A stretch of 34,832 bases of DNA from Nocardia neocaledoniensis (GTDB lineage: Bacteria > Actinomycetota > Actinomycetes > Mycobacteriales > Mycobacteriaceae): contig NZ_JARWOJ010000186.1 in the NCBI RefSeq assembly GCF_029868625.1, positions 1 to 34,832 of the forward strand, written 5' to 3'. The stretch's first letter is position 1. Each line of letters starts with the position of its first letter. Positions 8,904 to 16,822 of this stretch are shown here, one piece after another. The position numbers were made by a program, and so were the translations under genes. A model generated the notes under the pieces. It was given only the letters and a program-made list of their open reading frames with translations. It did no database searches and was not told the DNA's origin.

Positions 8904-9716
8904 TCACTTGAGCCCGGAGCGGACGAAGGCGTTGACGATGTGTCGCTGGAGGACCAGGTAGAGCAGCAGGACCGGAAGGCAGGCCAGGCTGGCCAGGGCC
9001 ATCATGGGACCCCACTGATCGCCCTCGGTGCCCATGAAGCTGCGCAGCCCCAGTTGGAGGACGTCGTTGGATTGGCGCAGGACCACGGCCGGCCAGAAGT
9101 ACTCGTTCCAGGCGTTGATGAACAGCAGGATGCCGAGGGCGGCCAGCGCGGGGCGCAGGTTGGGGACGACCACGGTCCACAGGATGGCCCAGGAGGAGCG
9201 GCCGTCCATTTTCGCGGCGGCGATGAGCTCCTTCGGGAACGCCGACATGTGCTGGCGCAACAGCAGCACGCCGAGCGCCGAGCACAGGGTCGGCAGCACG
9301 CAGCCGATGAGCGTGTTGATCAGGCCCAGCTCGTTGAGCAGGATGTAGTTGGGCAGCATTGTCACCTGGAACGGCACCAGCCAGACGCCGACGAAGGCCA
9401 GATACATCAGCCGCTGGAGCGGGAAGGTGTACATCGCGAACGCGTAGGAGGCGAGCAGCGCGATGAGCAGCTGTCCGGCCGCCGACAGGATCGCCACGAA
9501 GAACGTGTTGGCGATCAGGCCCGCGACGTCCACCTTCTGTGCCGCGTCGAGATAGTTGTCGATCGACAGCGGCCACGGCAGCGGCGCCAGCGAGGTGACG
9601 TCCTCGGGACGGCGCAGTGCCGTGGCGAACAGCCAGTAGATGGGGAACACGCACAGCAGCGCCGTCGCGGCGAGCAGCAGATGGCTGCCCGCCGCGCGCA
9701 GACGGTCAATCATCAT
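8904..9716 (-). CDS. ugpE: Ugp-type ABC transporter permease (UgpE-like)
   Basis: 270-residue inner-membrane permease of a carbohydrate/glycerol-3-phosphate type ABC importer (MalG/UgpE class). Six hydrophobic segments can be counted; the first is HLLLAATALLCVFPIYWLF. The cytoplasmic EAA loop that docks the ATPase is ELIAAAKMDGRSSW followed by VVVPNLRPA. Length is normal for UgpE (about 280). The start is one of two adjacent ATGs (9716 or 9713), with AAAGG about 9 bases upstream; it overlaps the end of the UgpA-like gene by 11 bases. It pairs with that gene to form the channel. Substrate cannot be told from the permease alone; the symbol reflects class, not proven substrate. Confidence 0.85.
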   Translation of the reverse strand: MMIDRLRAAGSHLLLAATALLCVFPIYWLFATALRRPEDVTSLAPLPWPLSIDNYLDAAQKVDVAGLIANTFFVAILSAAGQLLIALLASYAFAMYTFPLQRLMYLAFVGVWLVPFQVTMLPNYILLNELGLINTLIGCVLPTLCSALGVLLLRQHMSAFPKELIAAAKMDGRSSWAILWTVVVPNLRPALAALGILLFINAWNEYFWPAVVLRQSNDVLQLGLRSFMGTEGDQWGPMMALASLACLPVLLLYLVLQRHIVNAFVRSGLK

Positions 9717-10659
9717 GAACAGCAACCTTTTCCGAGATCCAGACCAGCACCGCGGCCAACGCGCCGAAGCCGACGAACAACAGCACACCCGCCGCGGCGC
9801 TGAGCCCGGCGTCGAAGCTGTGGAACGCGTAGTCCCAGAGCAGGTAGTAGATGTTGGTCGTGGCCTGCGACGGCCCGCCCTGGGTCATCGAGTCGATCAG
9901 CGGGAACGACAGGGTGGGGCTGAGCAGCACGGTGGTGAGCACCAGGAACAGCAGGGTGGGGGACAGCAGCGGCAGGGTGATCCAGCGCCGGATCTGGCCC
10001 GGCGTAGCCCCGTCGACCCGGGCGGCCTCGCTGTAGTCGCCACTGATCCCGGCCAGCCCGGCCCACACCACCAGCGTCGCGAAACCGAGCAGCTGCCACC
10101 CCGTGATCAGGATGATCACCGCCTGCGCGGTCGAGGCGTCGTACACCCAGTTGTGGCCGGTGCCGAGCAGCTGGTCGACGAACCCGGACCCCGGGTGGAG
10201 CAGCCACCGCCACACCGCCGCGGCCGCGACCGGCGCGACGAGGAACGGCGCGAACACCAGCGCCTGATAGATGGTGCGGGCCCGGCCGTGCACGCGCCGG
10301 CTCGCCAGCGCGATGAGCACCGGCAGCAGCACCGTGAACGGCAGCAGGCCCAGGATCAGGGTCGCGGTGCGGCCGAGGGAGCCCCAGAACGCCGGAAGAT
10401 CCAGCAGCCGTTCGTAATTGGCCGTCCCGACCGGCTTCATCGGCGCGGTCGGCAGCAGGTTCCACGAATAGGTGGACAGCTCGACGGCCTGGGCCAGCGG
10501 CTGATACGTCCACACCACCAGCAGCACCAGCGCGGGCGCCAGATACAGGTACGGCGCGACGAGGCGGGTCAGCGCGCGACGGGTGAACCGGCGCGGACCC
10601 GGCGCAGCGGCGACGTGCACCGCCTGCGCCGGGTCCTGCCGATCGTCGATGACGAACAT
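9706..10659 (-). CDS. ugpA: Ugp-type ABC transporter permease (UgpA-like)
   Basis: 317-residue inner-membrane permease of the MalF/UgpA class. After a basic cytoplasmic N-terminus of about 30 residues (TRRALTRLVAPYLYLAP) there are six membrane spans. The EAA loop is YSEAARVDGATPGQIRRW followed by ITLPLLSPTL. It starts one base after the stop of the phosphodiesterase gene and overlaps the UgpE-like gene, so all three are translationally linked. It forms the heterodimeric channel with the downstream permease. It is a few residues longer than E. coli UgpA (295) because of the N-terminal extension. Confidence 0.85.
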   Translation of the reverse strand: MFVIDDRQDPAQAVHVAAAPGPRRFTRRALTRLVAPYLYLAPALVLLVVWTYQPLAQAVELSTYSWNLLPTAPMKPVGTANYERLLDLPAFWGSLGRTATLILGLLPFTVLLPVLIALASRRVHGRARTIYQALVFAPFLVAPVAAAAVWRWLLHPGSGFVDQLLGTGHNWVYDASTAQAVIILITGWQLLGFATLVVWAGLAGISGDYSEAARVDGATPGQIRRWITLPLLSPTLLFLVLTTVLLSPTLSFPLIDSMTQGGPSQATTNIYYLLWDYAFHSFDAGLSAAAGVLLFVGFGALAAVLVWISEKVAVHDD

Positions 10660-10660
10660 G

Positions 10661-11521
10661 TCACCGCGTCCGCGCGGCGATCGCCGCGAGTTGCTCGAGC
10701 ACCTCGGCCTCGGGCCGGTCGTAGACCGGCACCGCCTCCGTCGCCTCGATCGCGGTCGCCAGGAGGGTCGAACCGACCAGATCGATACGGCTGTACCCGA
10801 ATCCGGCGAACCCGCGGTGGCGCCCGGCCGGTGCCATCGGATCGATCCGGTACGACAGCGCCGGACCGATCCACACCGGAATCCCCGCCACCGCCGCCGC
10901 GGCGGTCAGATGGTTGTGGCCGCACAGGATCATCCGCACGTCCGAGCCCTCGATGACCTCCGCCAGCCGGTCGGCGTCCTCGAGTTTGAGGAAATCGGCG
11001 GTGGCCACCGGCGAGGGGATCGGCGGGTGGTGCAGCACCAGCAGCGTGCCCCGTGGCGCGGGCGTGCGCAGCTGGTCGGTGAGCCAGGCCAGCTGCTCGA
11101 GTTCGAGCCTGCCCTCGTGCCGCAGCGGTGTCGTGCTGTCGAGCGCGATGACGCGCAGGCCGGCGATCTCGACGCAGGAATCGTGCGGCAGGGCGGGATC
11201 CACCGAACCGGGCGCCCGATCGAGGAGTTCCTCGCCGAAGGCCGCCCGCTCGTCGTGATTGCCCATCACATAGACGATCTCGGCGCCGAGCTCGGCCGCG
11301 ACCGGCTCCACGGCCGCCCGCAGCCGCCGGTACGCCTCGGGTGACCCGTTGTCGGACAGGTCACCCGAGAGCACCAGGGCATCCACGTGCTGCCCCGCCG
11401 CGCGCAGCTGGGTGAGCACCCGCGCGAGGTTGGCGTCGGTGTCGACGACACCGTGGACGAGCTCACCGGTCGGGCGCAGGTGGGTGTCGGTGAGCTGGAC
11501 GATGGTCAGATCACTCATCAT
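10661..11521 (-). CDS. Calcineurin-like metallophosphodiesterase (GpdQ/CpdA class)
   Basis: 286-residue dinuclear-metal phosphodiesterase. All metal and phosphate motifs of the class III cyclic-nucleotide / glycerophosphodiesterase family are present: TDTH (D12, H14), GDLSDNG (D54), GNHDE (N88, H89), HHPP (164-167) and GHNH (201-204). There is no signal peptide, so it acts in the cytoplasm. Family members include Rv0805, CpdA and GpdQ, which hydrolyse cAMP and/or glycerophosphodiesters. Its place inside a Ugp-like transporter operon (stop-start overlap with the binding protein, one base before UgpA) favours hydrolysis of imported glycerophosphodiesters over cAMP signalling; this is inference. 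The start is ATG 11521 or the adjacent ATG 11518. Confidence 0.85.
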   Translation of the reverse strand: MMSDLTIVQLTDTHLRPTGELVHGVVDTDANLARVLTQLRAAGQHVDALVLSGDLSDNGSPEAYRRLRAAVEPVAAELGAEIVYVMGNHDERAAFGEELLDRAPGSVDPALPHDSCVEIAGLRVIALDSTTPLRHEGRLELEQLAWLTDQLRTPAPRGTLLVLHHPPIPSPVATADFLKLEDADRLAEVIEGSDVRMILCGHNHLTAAAAVAGIPVWIGPALSYRIDPMAPAGRHRGFAGFGYSRIDLVGSTLLATAIEATEAVPVYDRPEAEVLEQLAAIAARTR

Positions 11522-12885
11522 GCCGCCGGGATGAGTTTGGCGCCCTCGGCCTGCGCGGCGGTCAGCGTCGACTGCGGATCCTTGCCCTGGAAGACGATCG
11601 CCTCGACCGCGTCCATCATGCCGTCGCGCATCTGCAGATAGTTGTTGCCGGGCATGGAGACCCACGGTTCCATGGTGCCCAGCTGGGCGACGTTCGGCTT
11701 CAGCAGCGGGTTCTTCGCGGCCCAGTCCTTCAGGCCGTCGGGCTGGTCGAGCAGGCCGGTGCGCAGCGGCAGGTAGCCGATGTTCTGCGCGATCTTGATG
11801 TAGGACTCCTCGCTGGTGAGGAACTTGATCAGCTCCCACGAGGCGCGCTGCTTGGCCGGATCGTTGGACAGGATGTGCAGGCCCGCACCGGAATTGGTGG
11901 GCACCGTCGGCTTGTCGCCGAAGGCGGGCATCGCCGCCGAGCGCAGATCCCACTTGTCCTTGGCGCCGGTGACGAAGGTGCCCTGGATGGCGCTGGTCTC
12001 GAGGATCATGCCGATCTCGCCGCGCGCGAACGCCTCGTAACCCTGCTTCTGGTTGAGCTTGGGCATGCTGCCCGAGTTCACCAGGTTCTGCGCCATCTGC
12101 GTCACCTCGACGACGGGCGTGTCGGCGTAGGTGAGGGTGCGCCGGTCCTGGGAGATGACCCGGCCGCCGTTGGAGCGCACCATCGACTGGAAGCACCAGT
12201 CCTTGGCGGTCTTGGTCAGGCAGTCGATGTACACCCCGCCCTTGCCGGTACGGTCGGCGATCTGCTCGGCGGTGGCGGCGACCTCGGCCCAGGTGGCCGG
12301 CGGCTTGGCCGGATCGAGCCCGGCCTCGGCGAACAGCGAGGCGTTGAAATACAGCACGGGGGTGGAGAACACGAACGGCACGCCGTAGGTGTGGCCGTTC
12401 CAGTCGTCGAGGACGCGGGCGCGCGGGGCGTAGGCGTGGCGGCCGTCGAAGTTGGCGGCCACCTCCTGCTTGCCGACGAGGCTGTCCAGCGGCTTGGCCT
12501 GCAGCTGGTTGATGGTGAAGTCCAGATCGGAGAAACCGAGCTGGGCGACATCGGGCGGGGTGCCCGCGACCATCTGGTTCTGGATGCTGGAGATGGTGTC
12601 GGTGGCCGGGTTCGGGCTGTTGCCCTGCGGCTTCTGCGCCGTCACCTTGATGTTGGGGTACTTCTTGCCGAAGTCGGCGATCAGCGCGTTGAACGTATCG
12701 GTCCAGGCACCGGCGAGACCGTAGTTGTAGGACTCGAAGGTGATCGAGACCTGCTGGTCGGGCTTCAGCTCCGGGATCTGCGCGGTCGAGGTGGTGTCCG
12801 AGGACACGGTGCCGCCCAGACCGCAGCCGCTCAGGGCGACCGCGGTGGTGAACACCACGCCCAGGATGGGCAGGGTGCGTTTCAT
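11518..12885 (-). CDS. ugpB: ABC transporter substrate-binding lipoprotein (UgpB-like)
   Basis: 455-residue extracytoplasmic binding protein of the family 1 (MalE/UgpB) type. A lipoprotein signal is clear: MKRTLPILG, a hydrophobic core, and the lipobox LSGC, so the mature protein is anchored by a diacylated Cys. The body has the class features FGKKYPNIKVT, GTPPDVAQLG, YGVPFVFSTPVLYFN, PATWAEVAATAEQI and YEAFARGEIGMI. I chose ATG 12885 because GAGGAG lies just upstream and it gives a proper signal peptide; longer in-frame forms only add Arg/Pro-rich sequence. It would deliver substrate to the UgpA/UgpE-like channel. In mycobacteria UgpB binds glycerophosphocholine; whether this one does cannot be read here. 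Confidence 0.85.
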   Translation of the reverse strand: MKRTLPILGVVFTTAVALSGCGLGGTVSSDTTSTAQIPELKPDQQVSITFESYNYGLAGAWTDTFNALIADFGKKYPNIKVTAQKPQGNSPNPATDTISSIQNQMVAGTPPDVAQLGFSDLDFTINQLQAKPLDSLVGKQEVAANFDGRHAYAPRARVLDDWNGHTYGVPFVFSTPVLYFNASLFAEAGLDPAKPPATWAEVAATAEQIADRTGKGGVYIDCLTKTAKDWCFQSMVRSNGGRVISQDRRTLTYADTPVVEVTQMAQNLVNSGSMPKLNQKQGYEAFARGEIGMILETSAIQGTFVTGAKDKWDLRSAAMPAFGDKPTVPTNSGAGLHILSNDPAKQRASWELIKFLTSEESYIKIAQNIGYLPLRTGLLDQPDGLKDWAAKNPLLKPNVAQLGTMEPWVSMPGNNYLQMRDGMMDAVEAIVFQGKDPQSTLTAAQAEGAKLIPAA

Positions 12886-12916
12886 GGTGGTTCTCCTCAT
12901 CGAGTGGTGCGGGAAA

Positions 12917-14047
12917 TCAGGGGACGGGCACGGCCGCCGCGTCCACGGGCTTGGGCGGATCCGGTTGCGGCGCACGCCAGGTCAGCCGCAAACCGGTATC
13001 GGGGTCGAACAGGTGGATGTCGGCGGGATCCACGCGCAGGGTGATGTTCTCGCCCGCCGCGACACCGGCCGGGCGCGCGGCGCGCACGCACAGGCTGGTC
13101 GCGCCCGCGTCGAGATGCACCAGTTCCTCACTGCCGAGGTTCTCGACCATGCGCACCGTGCCGCGGACGTCGTTGGCCGCGGGGTCGATGCGCAGGCGTT
13201 CGGGCCGGATACCGGCGATCACCGGGGTGGCGGCGTCGAGATCGTCGGTGATGGCGAGGGCGGCGTCGACCCCGTCGGCCGTCACTCGCAGCGCGCCCTC
13301 GGCCGCGGTGACGACGGCGGGGAACAGGTTCATCGGTGGCGCGCCGAGGAATCCGGCGACGAAGGTCGAGCGGGGCTGGTCGTAGAGCTCGGCGGGGGTG
13401 CCGCACTGTTCGACCCGGCCCTCGTTGAGCAGCGCGATGCGCGAGGCCATCGTCATCGCCTCGACCTGGTCGTGGGTGACGTAGAGGAACGTCGCCCCCA
13501 ACCGCTGGTGCAGGGCGATCAGTTCGGCGCGCGTCGCGCTGCGCAGTTTGGCGTCGAGATTGGACAGCGGCTCGTCCATCAGGAACGCGCCGGGATCGCG
13601 AACCATGGCCCGCGCCAACGCCACTCGCTGCCGCTGCCCGCCCGAGAGCGCCACCGGGCGACGGTCCAGCAGCGCCGACAACTCCAGGGTCGCCGACACT
13701 TCCGCCACCCGCTCGGCGATCTCCGCGCGCGGCCTGCGCCGGGCCCGCAGCGGGAAGCCGATGTTCTTGGCCACCGACAGGTGCGGGTAGAGCGCGTAGC
13801 TCTGGAACACCATCGCCAGGTCACGGCGTTGCGGCGCGGCGTCGGTGACGTCGGTGCCGCCCACCAGGATCCGGCCCTCGCTGGGTTCCTCCAGCCCGGC
13901 GATCATCCGCAGCAGGGTGGATTTGCCGCAGCCGCTGGGGCCGAGCAGCACCATGAATTCGCCGTCGGCGATGTCGAGGCTCACCTCGCGCACCGCGTAG
14001 TCGGTGTCGAACTTCTTCGACACCGCCTGGATCTGCAGTCGTGCCAC
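12917..14047 (-). CDS. ugpC: Ugp/Msm-type ABC transporter ATPase (UgpC-like)
   Basis: 376-residue cytoplasmic ATPase. Walker A is GPSGCGKST (36-44), Q-loop FQSYALYPHL (81-90), signature LSGGQ (134-138), Walker B FLMDEP (155-160), D-loop SNLDAKLR, and the switch His in YVTHDQ. The C-terminal third carries the MOI/TOBE regulatory domain typical of MalK/UgpC (GIRPERLRI, and LRVDPADIHLFD at the end). The GTG start has GAGGAG a few bases upstream and lies 8 bases after the alpha/beta hydrolase gene. Length fits the family (355-380). It energises the importer encoded downstream and, as in MalK-like ATPases, may serve more than one transporter. Confidence 0.88.
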   Translation of the reverse strand: MARLQIQAVSKKFDTDYAVREVSLDIADGEFMVLLGPSGCGKSTLLRMIAGLEEPSEGRILVGGTDVTDAAPQRRDLAMVFQSYALYPHLSVAKNIGFPLRARRRPRAEIAERVAEVSATLELSALLDRRPVALSGGQRQRVALARAMVRDPGAFLMDEPLSNLDAKLRSATRAELIALHQRLGATFLYVTHDQVEAMTMASRIALLNEGRVEQCGTPAELYDQPRSTFVAGFLGAPPMNLFPAVVTAAEGALRVTADGVDAALAITDDLDAATPVIAGIRPERLRIDPAANDVRGTVRMVENLGSEELVHLDAGATSLCVRAARPAGVAAGENITLRVDPADIHLFDPDTGLRLTWRAPQPDPPKPVDAAAVPVP

Positions 14048-14055
14048 GTCTCTCC

Positions 14056-14961
14056 TCAGGCCGGCGCGGTGCCGGTCGTGATCCAGCGCGACACCTCGGT
14101 CGCGATCGCGGGCGAATCCTTCAACCAGGCGAAGTGATCGCGGTGCTCGACCGCGGAGTCCGCGTCGATGTGCCACTGGGTGACCCGTGCGGCGGGCATC
14201 CGCGACACCAGGAAGTCGACATTGGACTTCGGGCCGAGCACGTCCTCCGACAGCGAGATCGCGAGCACCGGCAGCGTCATCCGCGCCAGCAGCGAGTTGT
14301 AGCGGCGGGTGGTGCCGCGCGGCCGGTAGTAGCTGGTCAGCGAGTGGATCGACCAGTCGACCATCACCCCGCCCGGCATCGGCGCCGGGATCAGCACCCC
14401 ACCCGGCCAGTGCCCCTTGACGCGGGCGACCAGACCGATCCACTGGATCTGGCTCAGCGCCTCGAACCAGCGGCGCGGACCGAACGCCCACCAGAACACG
14501 GTGCCGGTGCCGATCACGGTCACCCCGGCGACCCGCTCGGGTTCGGCGGCGGCGAACAGCAGGGCCAGCTGACCGCCCAGGCTGTGCCCGAACAGGTGCA
14601 GCGGCGCCTGCGGGAACCGCTGCTCGATCACGGAAACGATGGCGGGCAGGTCGATTTCGAGCATCTCGCGGTAACCGAAGTCGGTGTGTTCGCCGAGCGC
14701 GGGCTCGGCCTCGCCGTGCGCGCGCAGATCGACGGTGGCCACCGACAGCCCGGTCGCGTGCAGCGCCTTGGCCAGTGCCTGGTAGTTGCGGGCCTTCATC
14801 GCCATCGCGGGCAGGATCAGCACCACCGGGGCGGAGGGGTCCTCGGCGGCCAGCCAGCGCACCGTGAACCGGACACCGTCCACGGTGTCGACCAGGGCGG
14901 TGTCGGGCGTGGTCACCGTGGCGCCGTCCTTCGCGGAATCGGTGCGCGAGGTGGGATTCAT
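14056..14961 (-). CDS. Alpha/beta hydrolase, monoacylglycerol-lipase-like
   Basis: 301-residue alpha/beta hydrolase. The nucleophile elbow is GHSLGG (Ser127); the acid is probably D240 in SLSEDVLGPK and the base H276 (or H273) in EHRDHFAWL. The segment MAMKARNYQALAKALHATG and VDLRAHGEAEP before the elbow are the usual strand-helix pattern, and a Trp-rich lid (FWWAFGPRRWF) follows. There is no signal peptide, so it is cytoplasmic. Its start overlaps the stop of the hotdog thioesterase gene (ATGA) and the Ugp-like ATPase follows after 8 bases. In that company a role in releasing fatty acids from acylglycerols or lysophospholipids is attractive but unproven; esterase or thioesterase activity is equally possible. 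Confidence 0.8.
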   Translation of the reverse strand: MNPTSRTDSAKDGATVTTPDTALVDTVDGVRFTVRWLAAEDPSAPVVLILPAMAMKARNYQALAKALHATGLSVATVDLRAHGEAEPALGEHTDFGYREMLEIDLPAIVSVIEQRFPQAPLHLFGHSLGGQLALLFAAAEPERVAGVTVIGTGTVFWWAFGPRRWFEALSQIQWIGLVARVKGHWPGGVLIPAPMPGGVMVDWSIHSLTSYYRPRGTTRRYNSLLARMTLPVLAISLSEDVLGPKSNVDFLVSRMPAARVTQWHIDADSAVEHRDHFAWLKDSPAIATEVSRWITTGTAPA

Positions 14962-15482
14962 GCGTCGTCCGTTCCGGCGATGCGGACATCGCACACGTAG
15001 TCGAAGGTGAATTCGGCGGTGAGCACGTCGTTGTCGTCGAGCAGTTCGGCGCGACCGGACAGGCCGAAGCGGGTGGACGCGGTCGCGGCCAGGATCATGG
15101 CCAGCTCGGCGGCGTCGACGGTGGCGACCGCGCGGATGCGGCCGCGCGCCGGCTTCCGGTAGGCGGCGGTGCCGCCGCGCAGGACCAGCCGGTCGATGGT
15201 GTGCAGGCGGTGCGCGGCCGCGCCGACGAACGCCGCGGCGCCCGCGATGTCGGCGGCGGTGAACAGCGCGCCCGCATGCACCGTGCCCATGTGGTTGCAC
15301 ATGACCGGTTCGGCGGGGATCTCCACCACCGAGCGGTCCGGGGAGATCTCGGTGATCACGGTCCCGACGTGCGCGCCGAACGGCACGAGCGCCTGGGAGG
15401 CGTCGCGCAGGTAGTCGAAGTCGACGGCGTCGGGGTCGAGGGCGGGGTAGGCGGCGCCGAATCCGGCGATGCTGCGGGTCAT
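14958..15482 (-). CDS. Hotdog-fold thioesterase-like protein (DUF4442 type)
   Basis: 174-residue single-hotdog protein. The segment MCNHMGTVHAGALFTAADIA is the PaaI/YiiD-like helix with a conserved H-x-G-x-L, and DFDYLRDASQALVPFGAHVG near the N-terminus fits DUF4442-type proteins. Proteins of this fold hydrolyse acyl-CoA or acyl-ACP thioesters. The gene starts 15 bases after the acyl-CoA dehydrogenase stop and overlaps the hydrolase gene, so it is in the same operon. A housekeeping function such as releasing CoA from dead-end acyl-CoAs made by the dehydrogenase is plausible; the substrate cannot be read from sequence. Confidence 0.75.
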   Translation of the reverse strand: MTRSIAGFGAAYPALDPDAVDFDYLRDASQALVPFGAHVGTVITEISPDRSVVEIPAEPVMCNHMGTVHAGALFTAADIAGAAAFVGAAAHRLHTIDRLVLRGGTAAYRKPARGRIRAVATVDAAELAMILAATASTRFGLSGRAELLDDNDVLTAEFTFDYVCDVRIAGTDDA

Positions 15483-15497
15483 CTCGTCGTCCTCCTC

Positions 15498-16658
15498 TCA
15501 GCGCGGTCCGCGCAGGACGCGCCGCGCGATCGACCAGCGCAGCACCTCCGACGGACCCTCGTAGATGCGGAAAGCCCTGGCCTCCACCAGGAACCGGGCC
15601 ACCAGGTGGTCCTCGCAGACGCCGAGTCCGCCGTGCAGCTGCACCGCGCGATCGAGCACCCGCCAGACCGCCTCGGAGACGAAGGTCTTGGTGATCGAGG
15701 CCTCGTGCCTGGCCTGCCCGGAGGCGGCGCCGTGCTCGTCGATGGTGGCCGCGGTGGTACGGATCAGCCCGCGCGCGGCGGCGATGTCGATCTCGTTGTC
15801 GGCGATCAGGCCCTGGGCCAGGCCGTGATCGGCGATCGGCACACCGAAGGAGGTGCGGCCGCTGATGTGCTCGATGGTGAGCTGCTGGGCGCGCACGGCC
15901 AGGCCGAGCCAGTTCATGCAGAACACCAGGCGCGAGGGCGCCAACCGCACCTGCGCCAGATCCAGGCCGCGCCCGACCGTGCCCAGGATCGCCGACTCGG
16001 GGACCTCGCAGTCGGAGAACTCGACCTCGCAGTGTCCGCCCGGCGCGCTGGTGTGATCCAGCGTCGGCATCCGGCGGCCCACGCGCAGCCCCGGGTTGTC
16101 CTGATCGACCAGGAACATGGTCGGCCCGTCGACGGTGGTAGCGACGCAGATGGTGAACGCGGCGCCCTGAGCGCCGGTGGTGAAGTGCTTGCGGCCGTTG
16201 ATGACCCAGCCGGAATCGGTCTCCTCGGCGACGGTGGCCAGCATCCGCGGGTCCGAGCCGGCGCCGGGGGCGGGTTCGGTCATGGCGATCGCCGAACGGA
16301 CCTCGCCCGCGGCGAGCGGAGCCAGGTACCGGTGCCGCTGCTCGGGGTTGGCGACCGCGGCCAGCAGGTGGATGTTGCCGTCGTCGGGCGCCCACGCGTT
16401 GACCGCCAGCGGTCCGAGCAGGCTCGCGCCCGCCGCCTCGAGCACCTCGGCCTGAGCCCTGGTGTCGAGGCCGAGACCACCGTATTCGGGATCGGAGAGC
16501 GGGCCGAACACCCCGGCCTCCTTGGCCTTCTTCTGCAGGTCGAGGCGCAGGGCGTCGTCGGTGACCCGGCCACCGACCACGACCTCGCGTTCCACCGGGA
16601 TCACGTGGTCTGCCACGAACTGTCTGGTCTTGTCGACCAGTTCCGCCACTGGAGTCAT
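15498..16658 (-). CDS. Acyl-CoA dehydrogenase
   Basis: 386-residue flavoprotein of the acyl-CoA dehydrogenase family, catalysing alpha,beta-desaturation of an acyl-CoA with electrons passed to ETF. Typical motifs: AIAMTEPAPGAGSDP (FAD/substrate loop), GWVINGRKHFTTGA, FVSEAVWRVLDRAVQLHGG, and the C-terminal YEGPSEVLRW with catalytic Glu367. The sequence before ATG 16658 is Arg-rich and not family-like, so that ATG is the likely start although no strong ribosome-binding site precedes it. It is the first gene of the long minus-strand operon that continues into thioesterase, hydrolase and Ugp-like transporter. Chain-length preference is unknown. Confidence 0.88.
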   Translation of the reverse strand: MTPVAELVDKTRQFVADHVIPVEREVVVGGRVTDDALRLDLQKKAKEAGVFGPLSDPEYGGLGLDTRAQAEVLEAAGASLLGPLAVNAWAPDDGNIHLLAAVANPEQRHRYLAPLAAGEVRSAIAMTEPAPGAGSDPRMLATVAEETDSGWVINGRKHFTTGAQGAAFTICVATTVDGPTMFLVDQDNPGLRVGRRMPTLDHTSAPGGHCEVEFSDCEVPESAILGTVGRGLDLAQVRLAPSRLVFCMNWLGLAVRAQQLTIEHISGRTSFGVPIADHGLAQGLIADNEIDIAAARGLIRTTAATIDEHGAASGQARHEASITKTFVSEAVWRVLDRAVQLHGGLGVCEDHLVARFLVEARAFRIYEGPSEVLRWSIARRVLRGPR

Positions 16659-16822
16659 GGGGTCAGTGTCGGGTGGGGCCCGTGTCCGCTGCCGGGGCGA
16701 TAGTGAATGTCGATCGGTCCAATCGACTCGGCATGGGGCGGGCGCGGCGGCGGGGCGCGGACCCCACGGTGAAGGGGACGACTTCGCCGTAGAGAGTGGC
16801 CGGACTGCGAAAGGGCACGAGC
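16659..16822. promoter_or_regulatory. Divergent intergenic region, probable two-way promoter
   Basis: This 164-bp gap separates the start of the eight-gene lipid/transport operon (minus) from the reductase gene (plus). Promoters for both must lie here if each is transcribed separately. I see no confident -35/-10 pair or operator; an AAGGG at about 16811 serves as ribosome-binding site for the reductase. Confidence 0.35.

Noticed and set aside
9640..14137. Several long plus-strand frames opposite the Ugp-like operon
   Set aside because: Composition is typical of antisense frames (His/Arg/Gln-rich), and the minus strand has firm motifs throughout.
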